Notes under the pieces: model-generated
The model's input: the letters and a program-made list of their open reading frames with translations, nothing else
Told to the model about the DNA's origin: nothing
Database searches by the model: none
Made by a program: the position numbers and the translations under genes
DNA from: UBA940 sp045613745
GTDB taxonomy: Bacteria; Bacteroidota; Bacteroidia; Bacteroidales; Rikenellaceae
NCBI GenBank assembly: GCA_045613745.1
Contig: JAZLBP010000001.1
Coordinates: forward strand, 124,001-188,000
Direction: 5' to 3'
DNA length: 64,000 nucleotides
In this document: positions 25,802-34,192 of the stretch, piece after piece
Layout of the letters: every line of letters begins with the position of its first letter
Numbering within the stretch: the stretch's first letter is position 1

Positions 25802-26572
25802 ATGACGGCAACTCGTGTAAGAATAGCAGCGGTATCATATCTGAATACCATTCCGTTTATTTACGGTATAGAGCATGCAGGTAAATTGCAGGCCGAATTG
25901 TTGTTGTCGCCACCCGCTGGTTGTGCCGAGGCGTTCAACAATGGTCAGGCCGATATTGCTCTGATTCCCGTGGGCGCTCTGCCCGAAATCAAAGATGCAC
26001 AAATCATAACTTCATATTGTCTGGGCGCACAAAGCGGTGTCCGTAGCGTGGTGCTTGCAAGCAACTCGCCGCTCAAGGATATCCGCACACTCTACCTCGA
26101 CAGCCATTCGCGCACGTCGGCGCTTCTGACTCGCTACCTTGCGGTCAAGAAGTGGGACATCGCACCCGAATGGAAAGAACTCACCGATTACTCGATTGTG
26201 GACACACCCGCCGAGGGAGATGCCTTCCTGCTTATTGGCGACAAGGTGTTCCCGCGCGAGGGTCAGTTCCGCTATTGGTTCGACCTGTCGGATGAGTGGA
26301 GGGAGTACACCAAACTGCCCTTTGTGTTTGCTGTGTGGGTTGCTCGCAAGGGCGTCGATGCCGATGTGCTGGACGCACTTGAGGAGTCGCTGACCTATGG
26401 AGTTGAGCGTACGTGGGAGGCTGTGGCCGAGTATAAGTACGACCACCTGCCCTATGCCTACGACTACCTGACACGCAATATGGACTACTTGTTCGACGCG
26501 CAGAAGCGCAAGGCGCTCGGCAAGTTTTGGAATGACGGACTCAAAACCACCTTGCGCATCAATCCCGGCTGA
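25802..26572 (+). CDS. mqnA: Chorismate dehydratase of the futalosine menaquinone pathway
   Basis: Makes 3-enolpyruvylbenzoate from chorismate, the first step of the alternative (futalosine) route to menaquinone. The 256-residue protein has the solute-binding-like MqnA fold signature: RIAAVSYLNTIPFIYG, PAGCAEAFNNGQADIALIPV, YCLGAQSGVRSVVL, LYLDSHSRTSALLTR and DLSDEWREYTKLPFVFAVW. I use the ATG at 25802; other mqn genes are not in the window. It implies this organism respires with menaquinone made by the futalosine route. Confidence 0.9.
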   Translation: MTATRVRIAAVSYLNTIPFIYGIEHAGKLQAELLLSPPAGCAEAFNNGQADIALIPVGALPEIKDAQIITSYCLGAQSGVRSVVLASNSPLKDIRTLYLDSHSRTSALLTRYLAVKKWDIAPEWKELTDYSIVDTPAEGDAFLLIGDKVFPREGQFRYWFDLSDEWREYTKLPFVFAVWVARKGVDADVLDALEESLTYGVERTWEAVAEYKYDHLPYAYDYLTRNMDYLFDAQKRKALGKFWNDGLKTTLRINPG

Positions 26573-26591
26573 AGGTTAGAGTACCGATAGG

Positions 26592-26618
26592 GAATTCACA
26601 ATGCACAATTCACAATTA
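26592..26618. repeat. AATTCACAATT-type short dispersed repeat
   Basis: Overlapping AATTCACAAT/GCACAATTCACAATTA units. This copy equals the reverse complement of 36139-36165 at 26 of 27 positions. A related copy lies at 32771-32803. All lie between genes. Function unknown. Confidence 0.6.
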
Positions 26619-26707
26619 GATGATTGTGCCGAAAAGATTCCTTGCGGTATGACCTCTCGCAAAACAAAACAAAACTGATTGTCGATTACTAAAAAACGTC
26701 GGGAGAG

Positions 26708-27661
26708 ATGATTACAATCTATCTGAAACAACACAACAAAATTATACGCAACGCCGATATCGAAATCTTTGATTCGCTCGGCTTTGACGACATTCTGTGG
26801 ATTGACCTGCTGTCGCCCACCATCAAGGAGCAGAAGGCTGTCGAGGAGTTTATGGACATCGACCTGTTGAGTAAGCAGGAGGCCGAGGAGATTGAGAGTA
26901 CCTCGAAATACTCCGAGACCGAGAACGCCATTGTCAGCAACTCCAACTTCTTCTTGCCGCAGGGCGAGAGCTTCTCGGTGGAGGCTGTGTCGTTCATTCT
27001 ATCGGAGGGTGTGCTTGTGACCACGCGTAATGCCGAGTTCCGCACCTTTGCCGAGTGTTCCAAGAAGTTCCAGATGAACTATAAGGCCTACCCCACCGGC
27101 TACCATATTATGATTTCGATTTTGGAGGTGCGTATCGACTTCGACGCCGACCTTGTGGAGAGTGTGAGCCGTCAGATTACAGCGCTCAATAAGGGTGTCA
27201 GCAGCGACAGCCAAATCGACGAGCAGATGATCCGCCGCATCAACCACTTGCAGGAGAACACAATGTTGATTCGTGAGAACATCACCGACCGCCAACGTGT
27301 GTTGTCGGGTATCCTCCGAAGTGAACACTTCCCCAATGACGTCTATCCGCGCCTGCAACTTATGATGCGTGACGTGAACTCGCTTATCAGTCACGCCGAC
27401 TTTGCGTTCGAGCGTTTGGACTACTTGCACGATACGGTGCTGGGCCTTATCAATATCGAGCAGAACAAGATTGTCAAAATCTTCACCGTGGCATCGGTTC
27501 TGTTCCTGCCCGCAACTCTCGTGGCGAGTATCTATGGTATGAACGTCAATCTGCCCGGCCAAAACCTCGAAGGAATGTGGCCTTTCTGGGTGGCGATGAT
27601 TGTGATGTTCGTGGTGTCGGGAGCGGTGTTACTGTTCTTCCGCATCAGGAAGTGGTTGTAA
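26708..27661 (+). CDS. corA: CorA-type magnesium/divalent-metal transporter
   Basis: A 317-residue inner-membrane channel. The N-terminal two thirds are the cytoplasmic funnel domain with long acidic helices. The C-terminus has two membrane helices flanking the signature YGMNVNLPGQ: TM1 is IFTVASVLFLPATLVASIYG, the GMN gate motif is at residues 277-279, and TM2 is WPFWVAMIVMFVVSGAVLLFF. Positive residues close the protein. CorA family members carry Mg2+, sometimes Co2+ or Ni2+; the urease island encodes its own nickel transporter, so Mg2+ is the likelier ion. It stands alone. Confidence 0.93.
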   Translation: MITIYLKQHNKIIRNADIEIFDSLGFDDILWIDLLSPTIKEQKAVEEFMDIDLLSKQEAEEIESTSKYSETENAIVSNSNFFLPQGESFSVEAVSFILSEGVLVTTRNAEFRTFAECSKKFQMNYKAYPTGYHIMISILEVRIDFDADLVESVSRQITALNKGVSSDSQIDEQMIRRINHLQENTMLIRENITDRQRVLSGILRSEHFPNDVYPRLQLMMRDVNSLISHADFAFERLDYLHDTVLGLINIEQNKIVKIFTVASVLFLPATLVASIYGMNVNLPGQNLEGMWPFWVAMIVMFVVSGAVLLFFRIRKWL

Positions 27662-27686
27662 TCAAAATATTTTACTACATATTACA

Positions 27687-29759
27687 ATGAAAAATAAAAG
27701 AGTTAAAACCATATTAATCATCTTGATAGGATTGATATTATGCTCTTGTGCAAGGGATATTGTATCTCTTACAGGAAATATAACGGGTAAAGTCACAGAT
27801 GCCAAAACAGGCGAGGTTTTGCAAGGTGTAAGTGTAACTCTCGCTCCGAGTGGTGTGTCGCGTACTACGGGTAGCGATGGTTATTTTGAGTTTCTCGATT
27901 TAGAACCACAACAGTATGAGATTCAGGCCCAAAAGGATGGCTATATCTCAAATAATAAGAGTGTTTCTGTTGTTGTGGGCTACACTGCGTCGGGCGACAT
28001 TCAGTTGGCTCCTATTGTAAAAGAAGGCAAGTTGGAGTTGAGCGTTAATTCTATGAGTTTTGGTAGTCAGCGTTCTACTCTTTCGTTTGATATCCGCAAT
28101 AACGGCAACAAAAGTTTCAATTGGAATATCAGCGGATGGGAAAAACTTGGCTGGTTGAATATTACTCCTTATGCAGGTACATTGGATGCGGGCAAAAGTT
28201 GTGCGGTAACCGTAACGCTTAATCGTGAGCTTATTACCGAATATAAGGAGGCTATTGTGATTGTTAAGGCCGACAACGAATCTATGGCGTTGGATATAAC
28301 CGCAGAGGCATTCAATCCCAATGCTAAAATATCATTAAGTTCCAATACATTGAATTTCGGAACGGAGTATAACTCTCTTACATTTGATGTTCAAAATATT
28401 GGTAATGCGGGTGATGTTGATTGGAATATCACAGCTATTGATGTTGATTGGATTAAGGTTACTCCTGTGGCTGGTACAACCGCAATGGGCAAGAGTAGTG
28501 TGGTAAAGGTTGATATTGACCGCAGTAAGTTAGAGAAAGGAGATCATAAAACCACCATCATCGTTAATGCTGATGGAGAGTCTTCGCGCGTTACCATCAA
28601 TGTCAAAAACATCTTGGCTCGCTATGTGGAACTTTATCCATCATCAATAAACATAGGAACCGAAGATTCTTATTCTTTTACTATGCGCTCGTATAATGGT
28701 GCGACTTCTTATGAATTATATGGTAGAGGTGATGATTTCAGTTGGGCCTATTTTAGCAAAGTAGAGGGCGTTATTCCTGAGTATAATCCTGATAATTCTT
28801 CGACTGTTGAAAACATCGTTGTTAATGTGGATCGTACAGGTCTTGCGGCAGGCAACTACTCTTTTGTCCTTATTGTTCACACTGATTTAGGGGATTACGA
28901 ACTGCCCGTAACAATGACAGTTGAGAAGGCGCAATCGTCGGATGCTTATTTGGAAAATGCGGTTGTTATTACCAATAACGATAACCTTGAATATACCTTG
29001 ACAAGCTGTACTGTGTCGGGAACAACAGCGACTATTGAGTATATGGTTGAGAATATTGGCAACAACTCCATTGATTTGGTTTTGTGGGGTTCTACTGGAG
29101 GATATTCGTATATTTATGATGACTGTGGCAATGAGTATACATTTGGTTATAATCAAGCAACACTTACATTAGGAGCCGAGTCGAGTTATAGTGGTGTAAG
29201 TGCTACAATTCCTTCTGGAGTTAAAATTAAAGGCTCAATTAAAATATATAATGTAGCTGATGATGCGTCTATGTTTTCTTGTATAGCTCTCGGTCCGACA
29301 AATGCTATGTTGACATTCAAGAACGTTGCAATCAAAGGTCGCAAAAGTAGTGCGCCAAGCGAGCCCCAAACTACAGGAACTATTATTCCTTGTAGTGATG
29401 ATTTTGAGTTTGTTTTGTTGGATTGCAAACGCAACGCCGCTAATAAAGTTACAATCTCCTACAAGGTGAAGAATGTCGCTCGTCAACCGAAAACTCTCTC
29501 TCTGTGGGGTTCTACTGGAGGATATTCGTATATTTATGATAACTGTGGCAATGAGTATACATTTGGTTATAATCAAGCAACACTTACATTAGGAGCCGAG
29601 TCGAGTACTAGTGGCGTAAGTGCTACAATTCCTTCGGAGGTTTATGTGAATGGTTCGGTTGTAATCAATAATGTGGATACTTCGGCTACTGAAATCACCA
29701 ATATAACATTGGGTGGTCAGAATGGAACTCTTATTTTCAAGAATGTGAAGATAAGATAA
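27687..29759 (+). CDS. Large surface lipoprotein: carboxypeptidase-regulatory-like domain plus BACON-like repeats
   Basis: 690 residues. The N-terminus MKNKRVKTILIILIGLILCSC is a lipoprotein signal. A CarboxypepD_reg domain (ITGKVTDAKTGEVLQGVSVTL, about residues 30-105) follows, then two BACON/Ig-like modules (LSVNSMSFGSQRSTLSFDI near 115-205 and LSSNTLNFGTEYNSLTFDV near 215-310), a further beta-rich module, and two C-terminal copies of a domain of about 140 residues containing GGYSYIYD.CGNEYTFGYNQ. The DNA of that domain is nearly identical in both copies (29083-29215, 29503-29635). BACON-type proteins are Bacteroidota surface proteins often tied to glycan or mucin binding; no partner genes are present. 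AT-rich compared with neighbours. Confidence 0.8.
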   Translation: MKNKRVKTILIILIGLILCSCARDIVSLTGNITGKVTDAKTGEVLQGVSVTLAPSGVSRTTGSDGYFEFLDLEPQQYEIQAQKDGYISNNKSVSVVVGYTASGDIQLAPIVKEGKLELSVNSMSFGSQRSTLSFDIRNNGNKSFNWNISGWEKLGWLNITPYAGTLDAGKSCAVTVTLNRELITEYKEAIVIVKADNESMALDITAEAFNPNAKISLSSNTLNFGTEYNSLTFDVQNIGNAGDVDWNITAIDVDWIKVTPVAGTTAMGKSSVVKVDIDRSKLEKGDHKTTIIVNADGESSRVTINVKNILARYVELYPSSINIGTEDSYSFTMRSYNGATSYELYGRGDDFSWAYFSKVEGVIPEYNPDNSSTVENIVVNVDRTGLAAGNYSFVLIVHTDLGDYELPVTMTVEKAQSSDAYLENAVVITNNDNLEYTLTSCTVSGTTATIEYMVENIGNNSIDLVLWGSTGGYSYIYDDCGNEYTFGYNQATLTLGAESSYSGVSATIPSGVKIKGSIKIYNVADDASMFSCIALGPTNAMLTFKNVAIKGRKSSAPSEPQTTGTIIPCSDDFEFVLLDCKRNAANKVTISYKVKNVARQPKTLSLWGSTGGYSYIYDNCGNEYTFGYNQATLTLGAESSTSGVSATIPSEVYVNGSVVINNVDTSATEITNITLGGQNGTLIFKNVKIR
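29083..29215 (+). repeat. Intragenic near-identical repeat, copy 1
   Basis: Matches 29503-29635 over 133 bp with about five differences. The offset is exactly 420 bp (140 codons), so the reading frame is kept. Flanking sequence diverges at once. Confidence 0.9.
29503..29635 (+). repeat. Intragenic near-identical repeat, copy 2
   Basis: Second copy of the 133-bp block at 29083-29215. The few differences include GATGACTGT versus GATAACTGT and TTATAGTGGTG versus TACTAGTGGCG. Confidence 0.9.
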
Positions 29760-29798
29760 TATATAGTTATACGACTTATATATAATAGGTATTAATAA

Positions 29799-29837
29799 AA
29801 AAGAGAGAAAACCCGCGCTGGATTTTCTCTCTTTTGT
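29799..29837. terminator. Bidirectional terminator between convergent genes
   Basis: A 13-bp stem AAAAGAGAGAAAA/TTTTCTCTCTTTT with loop CCCGCGCTGGA, with A-runs and T-runs on either side. It can serve the lipoprotein gene on the left and the EnvC-like gene on the right. Confidence 0.75.
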
Positions 29838-29849
29838 TTTGCTTGCGAC

Positions 29850-31037
29850 CTATCGGTTGAGCCAATACTCGGGGTTGAGCTTTTGGTTGTTTTGCCACAC
29901 CTCGAAGTGCAGGTAGTGGTCGTCTTGGTTGGTGGTCGTGGGCAGTGTGCCGATGGTTTGGTTGATGGTTACCTTGTCGCCCACCTTGACCGACACATTC
30001 ACGATATTCTGATAGACCGTAAAGTAGTCGCCGTGACGCACCAGAACGGCTGTATTTTGGCCGAGGTTGGTCAGCGAGAGGATTGTTCGCACCTCGCCGT
30101 CGAACACACACTTGACGGGGTCGCCCGCCTTGCCTCCGATGTTCACACCGCCGTTGTCGATAATCATATTACTATATAGGTGGTGGTTTTGGCGGCCGAA
30201 GTGGTCGATGATAACACCTCCGCGCACGGGATAAGGCATCTTGCCCTTGTTCTGACCAAACTGACCGCTCAGGATTACGTCGGCATCAATCTGCGCCTGG
30301 GTGCGTCCCGATTTCTTCTTTGTCTCGGCAGCAATCAGTGCGTTGATTTTCTTCTGTGCCTGCTCAATCTTCTTGCGGGCGGCTGTGGCCTTGCTTTTGA
30401 GGTTCTTCTCGGTCGAGGAGAATTGTGCCACCTTCTTCTTTTGTGAATCCTCGTCGGAACGCAACGTTTTAAGCTCCTTTTGGCGCGAATCGCGGGTCTC
30501 GGAGAGTTCCTGCTTGCGGGCGTCCAACTCCTCAATCTGAACGGTAAGTACCTTTGCTATGGAGTCAATCTCGGCGGCTGTCTGTCGGCGTGCTGCGGCC
30601 GCGTGACGCATATAGGCCAGTCGGCGGTTAGCATCATTAAAATCCTTGGACGAGAACAAAAAGGTGAAGGCGTCGCCACGCAGCGAACTCTTGTAACCCT
30701 CGTAGATGTAGCCCGCATACTCGCGGCGCAGACGTTCCAGCTCCTTCTGTCCGTGGTCAAGCTCTTGCTGTTTGCGCTCGACCGACACCACCAGCGAGCT
30801 AATCTGCGAGTCGAGTTTGCGAATCACCTTGCGACGACCCGAGATGGTGTTGCGGATGAGTTTCAGCTCACGCTCGCTCGACTGTTTGGAGGCGGTGTTG
30901 GCTTTGAGTAGTTGTTCGATTTTGTTGAGTTCCTTGCGGTCGCGCTCGATGTCCTTGCGCAGCGACTCGATGGATTGTCCGTGCAGACTCACCCACCCCA
31001 CTACAAGGCCCAACAGTATGATTAGTTTGCGTGTCAT
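29850..31037 (-). CDS. EnvC-like coiled-coil protein with a degenerate LytM (M23) domain
   Basis: 395 residues: a signal peptide (MTRKLIILLGLVVGWVSLHGQ), a long coiled coil (about 22-250, rich in K/E/R/Q), and a C-terminal LytM/M23 domain (about 270-395). In active M23 peptidases the zinc ligands lie in HxxxD and HxH motifs. Here the first motif reads NGGVNIGGKAG (His and Asp both replaced by other residues), the central YxH site reads VYQNI, and the HLHFE motif reads YLHFE. The enzyme site thus looks lost, as in E. coli EnvC, which activates cell-separation amidases rather than cutting peptidoglycan. It lies 10 bp downstream of the TPR lipoprotein and is probably co-transcribed with it. Confidence 0.85.
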   Translation of the reverse strand: MTRKLIILLGLVVGWVSLHGQSIESLRKDIERDRKELNKIEQLLKANTASKQSSERELKLIRNTISGRRKVIRKLDSQISSLVVSVERKQQELDHGQKELERLRREYAGYIYEGYKSSLRGDAFTFLFSSKDFNDANRRLAYMRHAAAARRQTAAEIDSIAKVLTVQIEELDARKQELSETRDSRQKELKTLRSDEDSQKKKVAQFSSTEKNLKSKATAARKKIEQAQKKINALIAAETKKKSGRTQAQIDADVILSGQFGQNKGKMPYPVRGGVIIDHFGRQNHHLYSNMIIDNGGVNIGGKAGDPVKCVFDGEVRTILSLTNLGQNTAVLVRHGDYFTVYQNIVNVSVKVGDKVTINQTIGTLPTTTNQDDHYLHFEVWQNNQKLNPEYWLNR

Positions 31038-31047
31038 ATATTCGCGT

Positions 31048-32784
31048 TTATGGTAGTTTCAGTCGTTTTTCGATTTCGGCAGCGTTGTGGCCTGCGCTCA
31101 GTGCGCGGCGCCAATACATACGCGCCATAAACTTCTCGCCCGTAGCGTAGAGTATGTCGCCATAGTGTACCAGCAACTCGGAGTTGGCCATTCCGTCGAG
31201 GCTCACCGCCTGCTTGATGATTTTCAGCGCCTGCTGTGTGTGTCCCTGCTGGAACAACACCCACGCATAGGTGTCCAAGTAGGAGGCGTTGCCCGGAGTG
31301 AGTTCCACAGCGCGTGCCGCCATCTGTTCGGCGCGCGCGAGGTCGGTGCTGTCGAGGCTCAGGAAGTAGGCGTAGTTGTTCAGCGCACTCGCATTGTCGG
31401 GGTTGAGTTTCAGTGCCTTCTTATATAGCTTGTAGGCCTTGGTCTTCTGCTCCTCGCCGTGCATAACGTCGGCTTGGTAGCTCACAATCGAACTACGCAC
31501 CGAATCGTTCTCAGCAATGCGGAAGGCCTCTTTGAGGTGACCCTCGGCCGCCTTCTTGTCTTTGTAAATATACCTCTCGATGTCGGCCAGCATAATCAGC
31601 GGCGACACCTCCTTGGGCAGTGCCTCGTGGTGCAGGGTGTAGTAGTGGCGGATGGTGTCCCACTGCGCTTGCGAGCCCTCGAAGTTGGTTATAAACTCCA
31701 AGGCGGAGGCATTGTCGGGGTGCTTGCGGAAGAAGCTCTTGACCATATCCACTCCCCCACTTCGGTTGCCGCTGACGATAATCGTAAAGAGCGCGTGGCT
31801 CTCCACAGCCTCATAGCGGTCGGGGTATTGTGTCACCAGCGCGCGCGTCATCTCGGTGAGCTGCGGCAGGTGTCGTTTGCAGAACTTGGCGTCGGAGGTC
31901 AGCTCTTTGATGATTTGTGCCTTGGTGTCGAAACCAATCTCGCTGTTCCACACCATATCCACCGCGGCACGCACAAACTCGTGCTCCTGACCCTTGCGGC
32001 GCGACAACTCATAGAGTCGCATCAAAGCCTCGGGGTTGGTGGGCTCCACAGCCAGCACTTCACGCAGGGTCGCCGCGTGCAGCGAGTCATTCTTGGTGTA
32101 GTCGTACACCGCCGCCAGCAGCATACCCGCCTTAACGTCATAAGGAAAACTTGCGCGGTAGCGTTCCAACTCGGTGCGGGCGCGAGGCAGGTTGCCAATC
32201 TCCGCCAGCAGAATACACTTATTTAGGTGCAGTTCGGGATACAAACCCGTACGTATCTCGGCCGAATCCAGCACCTCGATTGCCGAATAGGGCATTGCGA
32301 GTTGTTGGTAGATAGCCGCCAATAGGTGGTAGTTCTCGGGGTTGCTGGGGGCACTGCGCGTAATCTTTTTGAACTCGGGCAGAGCCTCGGAGTAGCGACC
32401 CATCATCAGCAGGGTGCGGCCATAGGCAATGCGATACCAGATATTTGTGCTGTCAATACCCATCGCTTTGCCACACAAGCGGTTACCCTCCTCGATGCTG
32501 TCGGCATCCACCCTCAGCAGTGCCAGCTGATACATCGAAGGTGCGTGCAGTGAGTCTTGTTGCAGGGCTCTCTCGAAAAGTTCCTCCGCGCGACTCACAG
32601 AGTCGCTCAACATCAAGCTCAAACCCTCCACATAGAGCATCGTGGCCTTCAACGAGTCGGGCGTGTCAGCACACTGCTCTACCCTACCCTCACCCGCAGA
32701 CACAACCGCCCGATGTTGCACTCCGCACGAGAGCAACACCACGCAGCATAATGCCACAAACCAGTATTTGAATTTACAATTCAC
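31048..32784 (-). CDS. Tetratricopeptide-repeat lipoprotein
   Basis: 578 residues with a lipoprotein signal (MNCKFKYWFVALCCVVLLSC). Many TPR units follow from about residue 45 to the end: YVEGLSLMLSDSVSRAEELF, SMYQLALLRVDADSIEEGN, YRIAYGRTLLMMGRYSEALP, NPDNASALNNYAYFLSLDS and NASYLDTYAWVLFQQGHTQ. TPR arrays are protein-binding scaffolds, and in Bacteroidota such lipoproteins often serve envelope or outer-membrane assembly. It is directly upstream of the EnvC-like gene, so a shared cell-envelope role is plausible, but this is inference. Confidence 0.85.
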   Translation of the reverse strand: MNCKFKYWFVALCCVVLLSCGVQHRAVVSAGEGRVEQCADTPDSLKATMLYVEGLSLMLSDSVSRAEELFERALQQDSLHAPSMYQLALLRVDADSIEEGNRLCGKAMGIDSTNIWYRIAYGRTLLMMGRYSEALPEFKKITRSAPSNPENYHLLAAIYQQLAMPYSAIEVLDSAEIRTGLYPELHLNKCILLAEIGNLPRARTELERYRASFPYDVKAGMLLAAVYDYTKNDSLHAATLREVLAVEPTNPEALMRLYELSRRKGQEHEFVRAAVDMVWNSEIGFDTKAQIIKELTSDAKFCKRHLPQLTEMTRALVTQYPDRYEAVESHALFTIIVSGNRSGGVDMVKSFFRKHPDNASALEFITNFEGSQAQWDTIRHYYTLHHEALPKEVSPLIMLADIERYIYKDKKAAEGHLKEAFRIAENDSVRSSIVSYQADVMHGEEQKTKAYKLYKKALKLNPDNASALNNYAYFLSLDSTDLARAEQMAARAVELTPGNASYLDTYAWVLFQQGHTQQALKIIKQAVSLDGMANSELLVHYGDILYATGEKFMARMYWRRALSAGHNAAEIEKRLKLP

Positions 32785-32803
32785 AATTTACAATTCACAA
32801 TTA
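32771..32803. repeat. AATTCACAATT-type short dispersed repeat
   Basis: Four overlapping units (AATTTACAATTCACAATTTA and onward), overlapping the start region of the TPR lipoprotein gene. Related to 26592-26618 and 36139-36165. Confidence 0.55.
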
Positions 32804-32851
32804 TGATTATTGTGCATTTGACCTGTCAATAAACTAAATATGAACTTATAT

Positions 32852-32995
32852 AACTATCGCACATACCCCTTGTGGGATATGCGCGATAGTTAATCCTCCG
32901 GTTTGCGGGGTGGCGCGCCACTTTTACTACTGCCGTTATGGCTCCCCAAAACTTTTGGGTTAAGGGCGGTAGCCAAACCCGCCGGTATGCGGCTT
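32852..32995. repeat. Modular palindromic intergenic element, copy 5
   Basis: Contains the large hairpin AACTATCGC/GCGATAGTT (32852-32891) and the GGTTTGCGG, GGCGCGCCACTTTTACTACTG, CCCAAAACTTTTGGG and GGTAGCCAAACCCGCCGG segments. The outer GTTC/GTAC hairpins are missing. It lies between pheS and the TPR gene on the minus strand, and its right end touches the pheS stop codon, so here too an element abuts the 3' end of a gene. Confidence 0.75.
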
Positions 32996-34016
32996 ACAGC
33001 GCTTTGTCGAATTGGTGCAGGAAGCGTACGTCGTTCTCGAAGTAGAGACGCAGGTCTTTGACACCATATTTGAGCATTGCGATACGTTCAACACCCATAC
33101 CAAACGCGAAACCGCTGTACTTTTTGCTGTCGATGCCGCAAGCTTCGAGGACGTTGGGATCTACCATACCGCAACCCATAATCTCGAGCCAGCCAGTGCC
33201 TTTACATACGGCGCATCCTTTGCCGCCGCACAGGTTGCACGATACGTCAACCTCGCCCGAGGGCTCGGTGAAGGGGAAGTACGAGGGACGCAGACGAATC
33301 TTGCTGCTCTCGCCGAACATCTCTTTTGCGAAGTATAGGAGCGCTTGTTTGAGGTCGGCAAACGACACGTTCTCGTCGATGTAAAGTCCCTCCACTTGGT
33401 GGAAGATGCAGTGTGCGCGGTACGAGATAGCCTCGTTGCGGAACACACGACCGGGGCATACTACGCGGAAGGGAGGTTGTCCGTGCTCCATAATGCGAGT
33501 TTGAATCGAACTGGTGTGTGTACGCAGCAGGATGTCGGGGTTCTTCTCGATGAAGAAGGTGTCCTGCATATCGCGTGCGGGGTGCTCGGGCGGGAAGTTG
33601 AGCGCCGAGAATACGTGCCAGTCATCCTCAATCTCGGGACCATCGGCGATGGTGTAACCCAGTCGGCCGAAGATTTCGCAGATTTGGTTTTTGACCAGCG
33701 ATACGGGGTGGCGTCCGCCGAGCGACTCGTCAGTTGCGGGACGGGTCATATCGTCGATGGCTGTGGTGCGCGAGGGCGCAGCCGAAGCCGATGCTTTCAG
33801 GGTGTTGATGCGCTCGGTGGCAAGGGTTTTGAGCGCGTTGATTTTTTGTCCGAGCTCGCGTTTTTGTTCAGCGGGCACGGTTTTGAACTCTTCGAGCAGT
33901 GCGTTGAGTTCGCCTTTTTTGCCGAGGATTCGGATGCGGAACTCCTCGATTTCGGCTGCCGAAGTGGCTGCAAACTCATTGACTTGTGCAATAAGATTTT
34001 CGATTTTTTGTATCAT
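32994..34016 (-). CDS. pheS: Phenylalanine--tRNA ligase alpha subunit
   Basis: A 340-residue catalytic subunit of the (alpha-beta)2 enzyme that charges tRNA-Phe. The N-terminal coiled-coil arm (MIQKIENLIAQVNEFAATSA) is followed by the class II core: GGRHPVSLVKNQICEIF, motif 2 FRNEAISYRAHCIFHQVEG and motif 3 GFAFGMGVERIAMLKYGVKD. A cysteine-rich insertion (CNLCGGKGCAVCKGTGW) just before motif 3 resembles a zinc knuckle. The beta subunit pheT is not adjacent, as is common in Bacteroidota. Confidence 0.96.
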   Translation of the reverse strand: MIQKIENLIAQVNEFAATSAAEIEEFRIRILGKKGELNALLEEFKTVPAEQKRELGQKINALKTLATERINTLKASASAAPSRTTAIDDMTRPATDESLGGRHPVSLVKNQICEIFGRLGYTIADGPEIEDDWHVFSALNFPPEHPARDMQDTFFIEKNPDILLRTHTSSIQTRIMEHGQPPFRVVCPGRVFRNEAISYRAHCIFHQVEGLYIDENVSFADLKQALLYFAKEMFGESSKIRLRPSYFPFTEPSGEVDVSCNLCGGKGCAVCKGTGWLEIMGCGMVDPNVLEACGIDSKKYSGFAFGMGVERIAMLKYGVKDLRLYFENDVRFLHQFDKAL

Positions 34017-34069
34017 CGTTGTGTGTATTTGTTTTCGTATTTTGGCGGTAGGGCTACCGCATCAATCCA

Positions 34070-34077
34070 CAAAGTTA
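34070..34077 (-). promoter_or_regulatory. -7 box of pheS
   Basis: TAACTTTG on the minus strand, 53 bases upstream of the pheS ATG. A TTTG at 34101-34104 is 23 bases upstream, slightly long for the usual spacing. Confidence 0.5.
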
Positions 34078-34180
34078 CGCAAAAATCTGAAAATACACCT
34101 CAAAACAGTTATAAACTGTTTAAATTTTGCTTCCGTGCGTTTTCGGCACAAATAATTCGTGCACTTCGGCGAGATTTTTT

Positions 34181-34188
34181 TATTTTTG
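34181..34188 (+). promoter_or_regulatory. Possible -7 box of uvrC (near-leaderless)
   Basis: TATTTTTG ends four bases before the uvrC ATG at 34193. If it is the -7 box, the transcript would have almost no 5' leader. No -33 TTTG is visible. Confidence 0.4.
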
Positions 34189-34192
34189 CACT

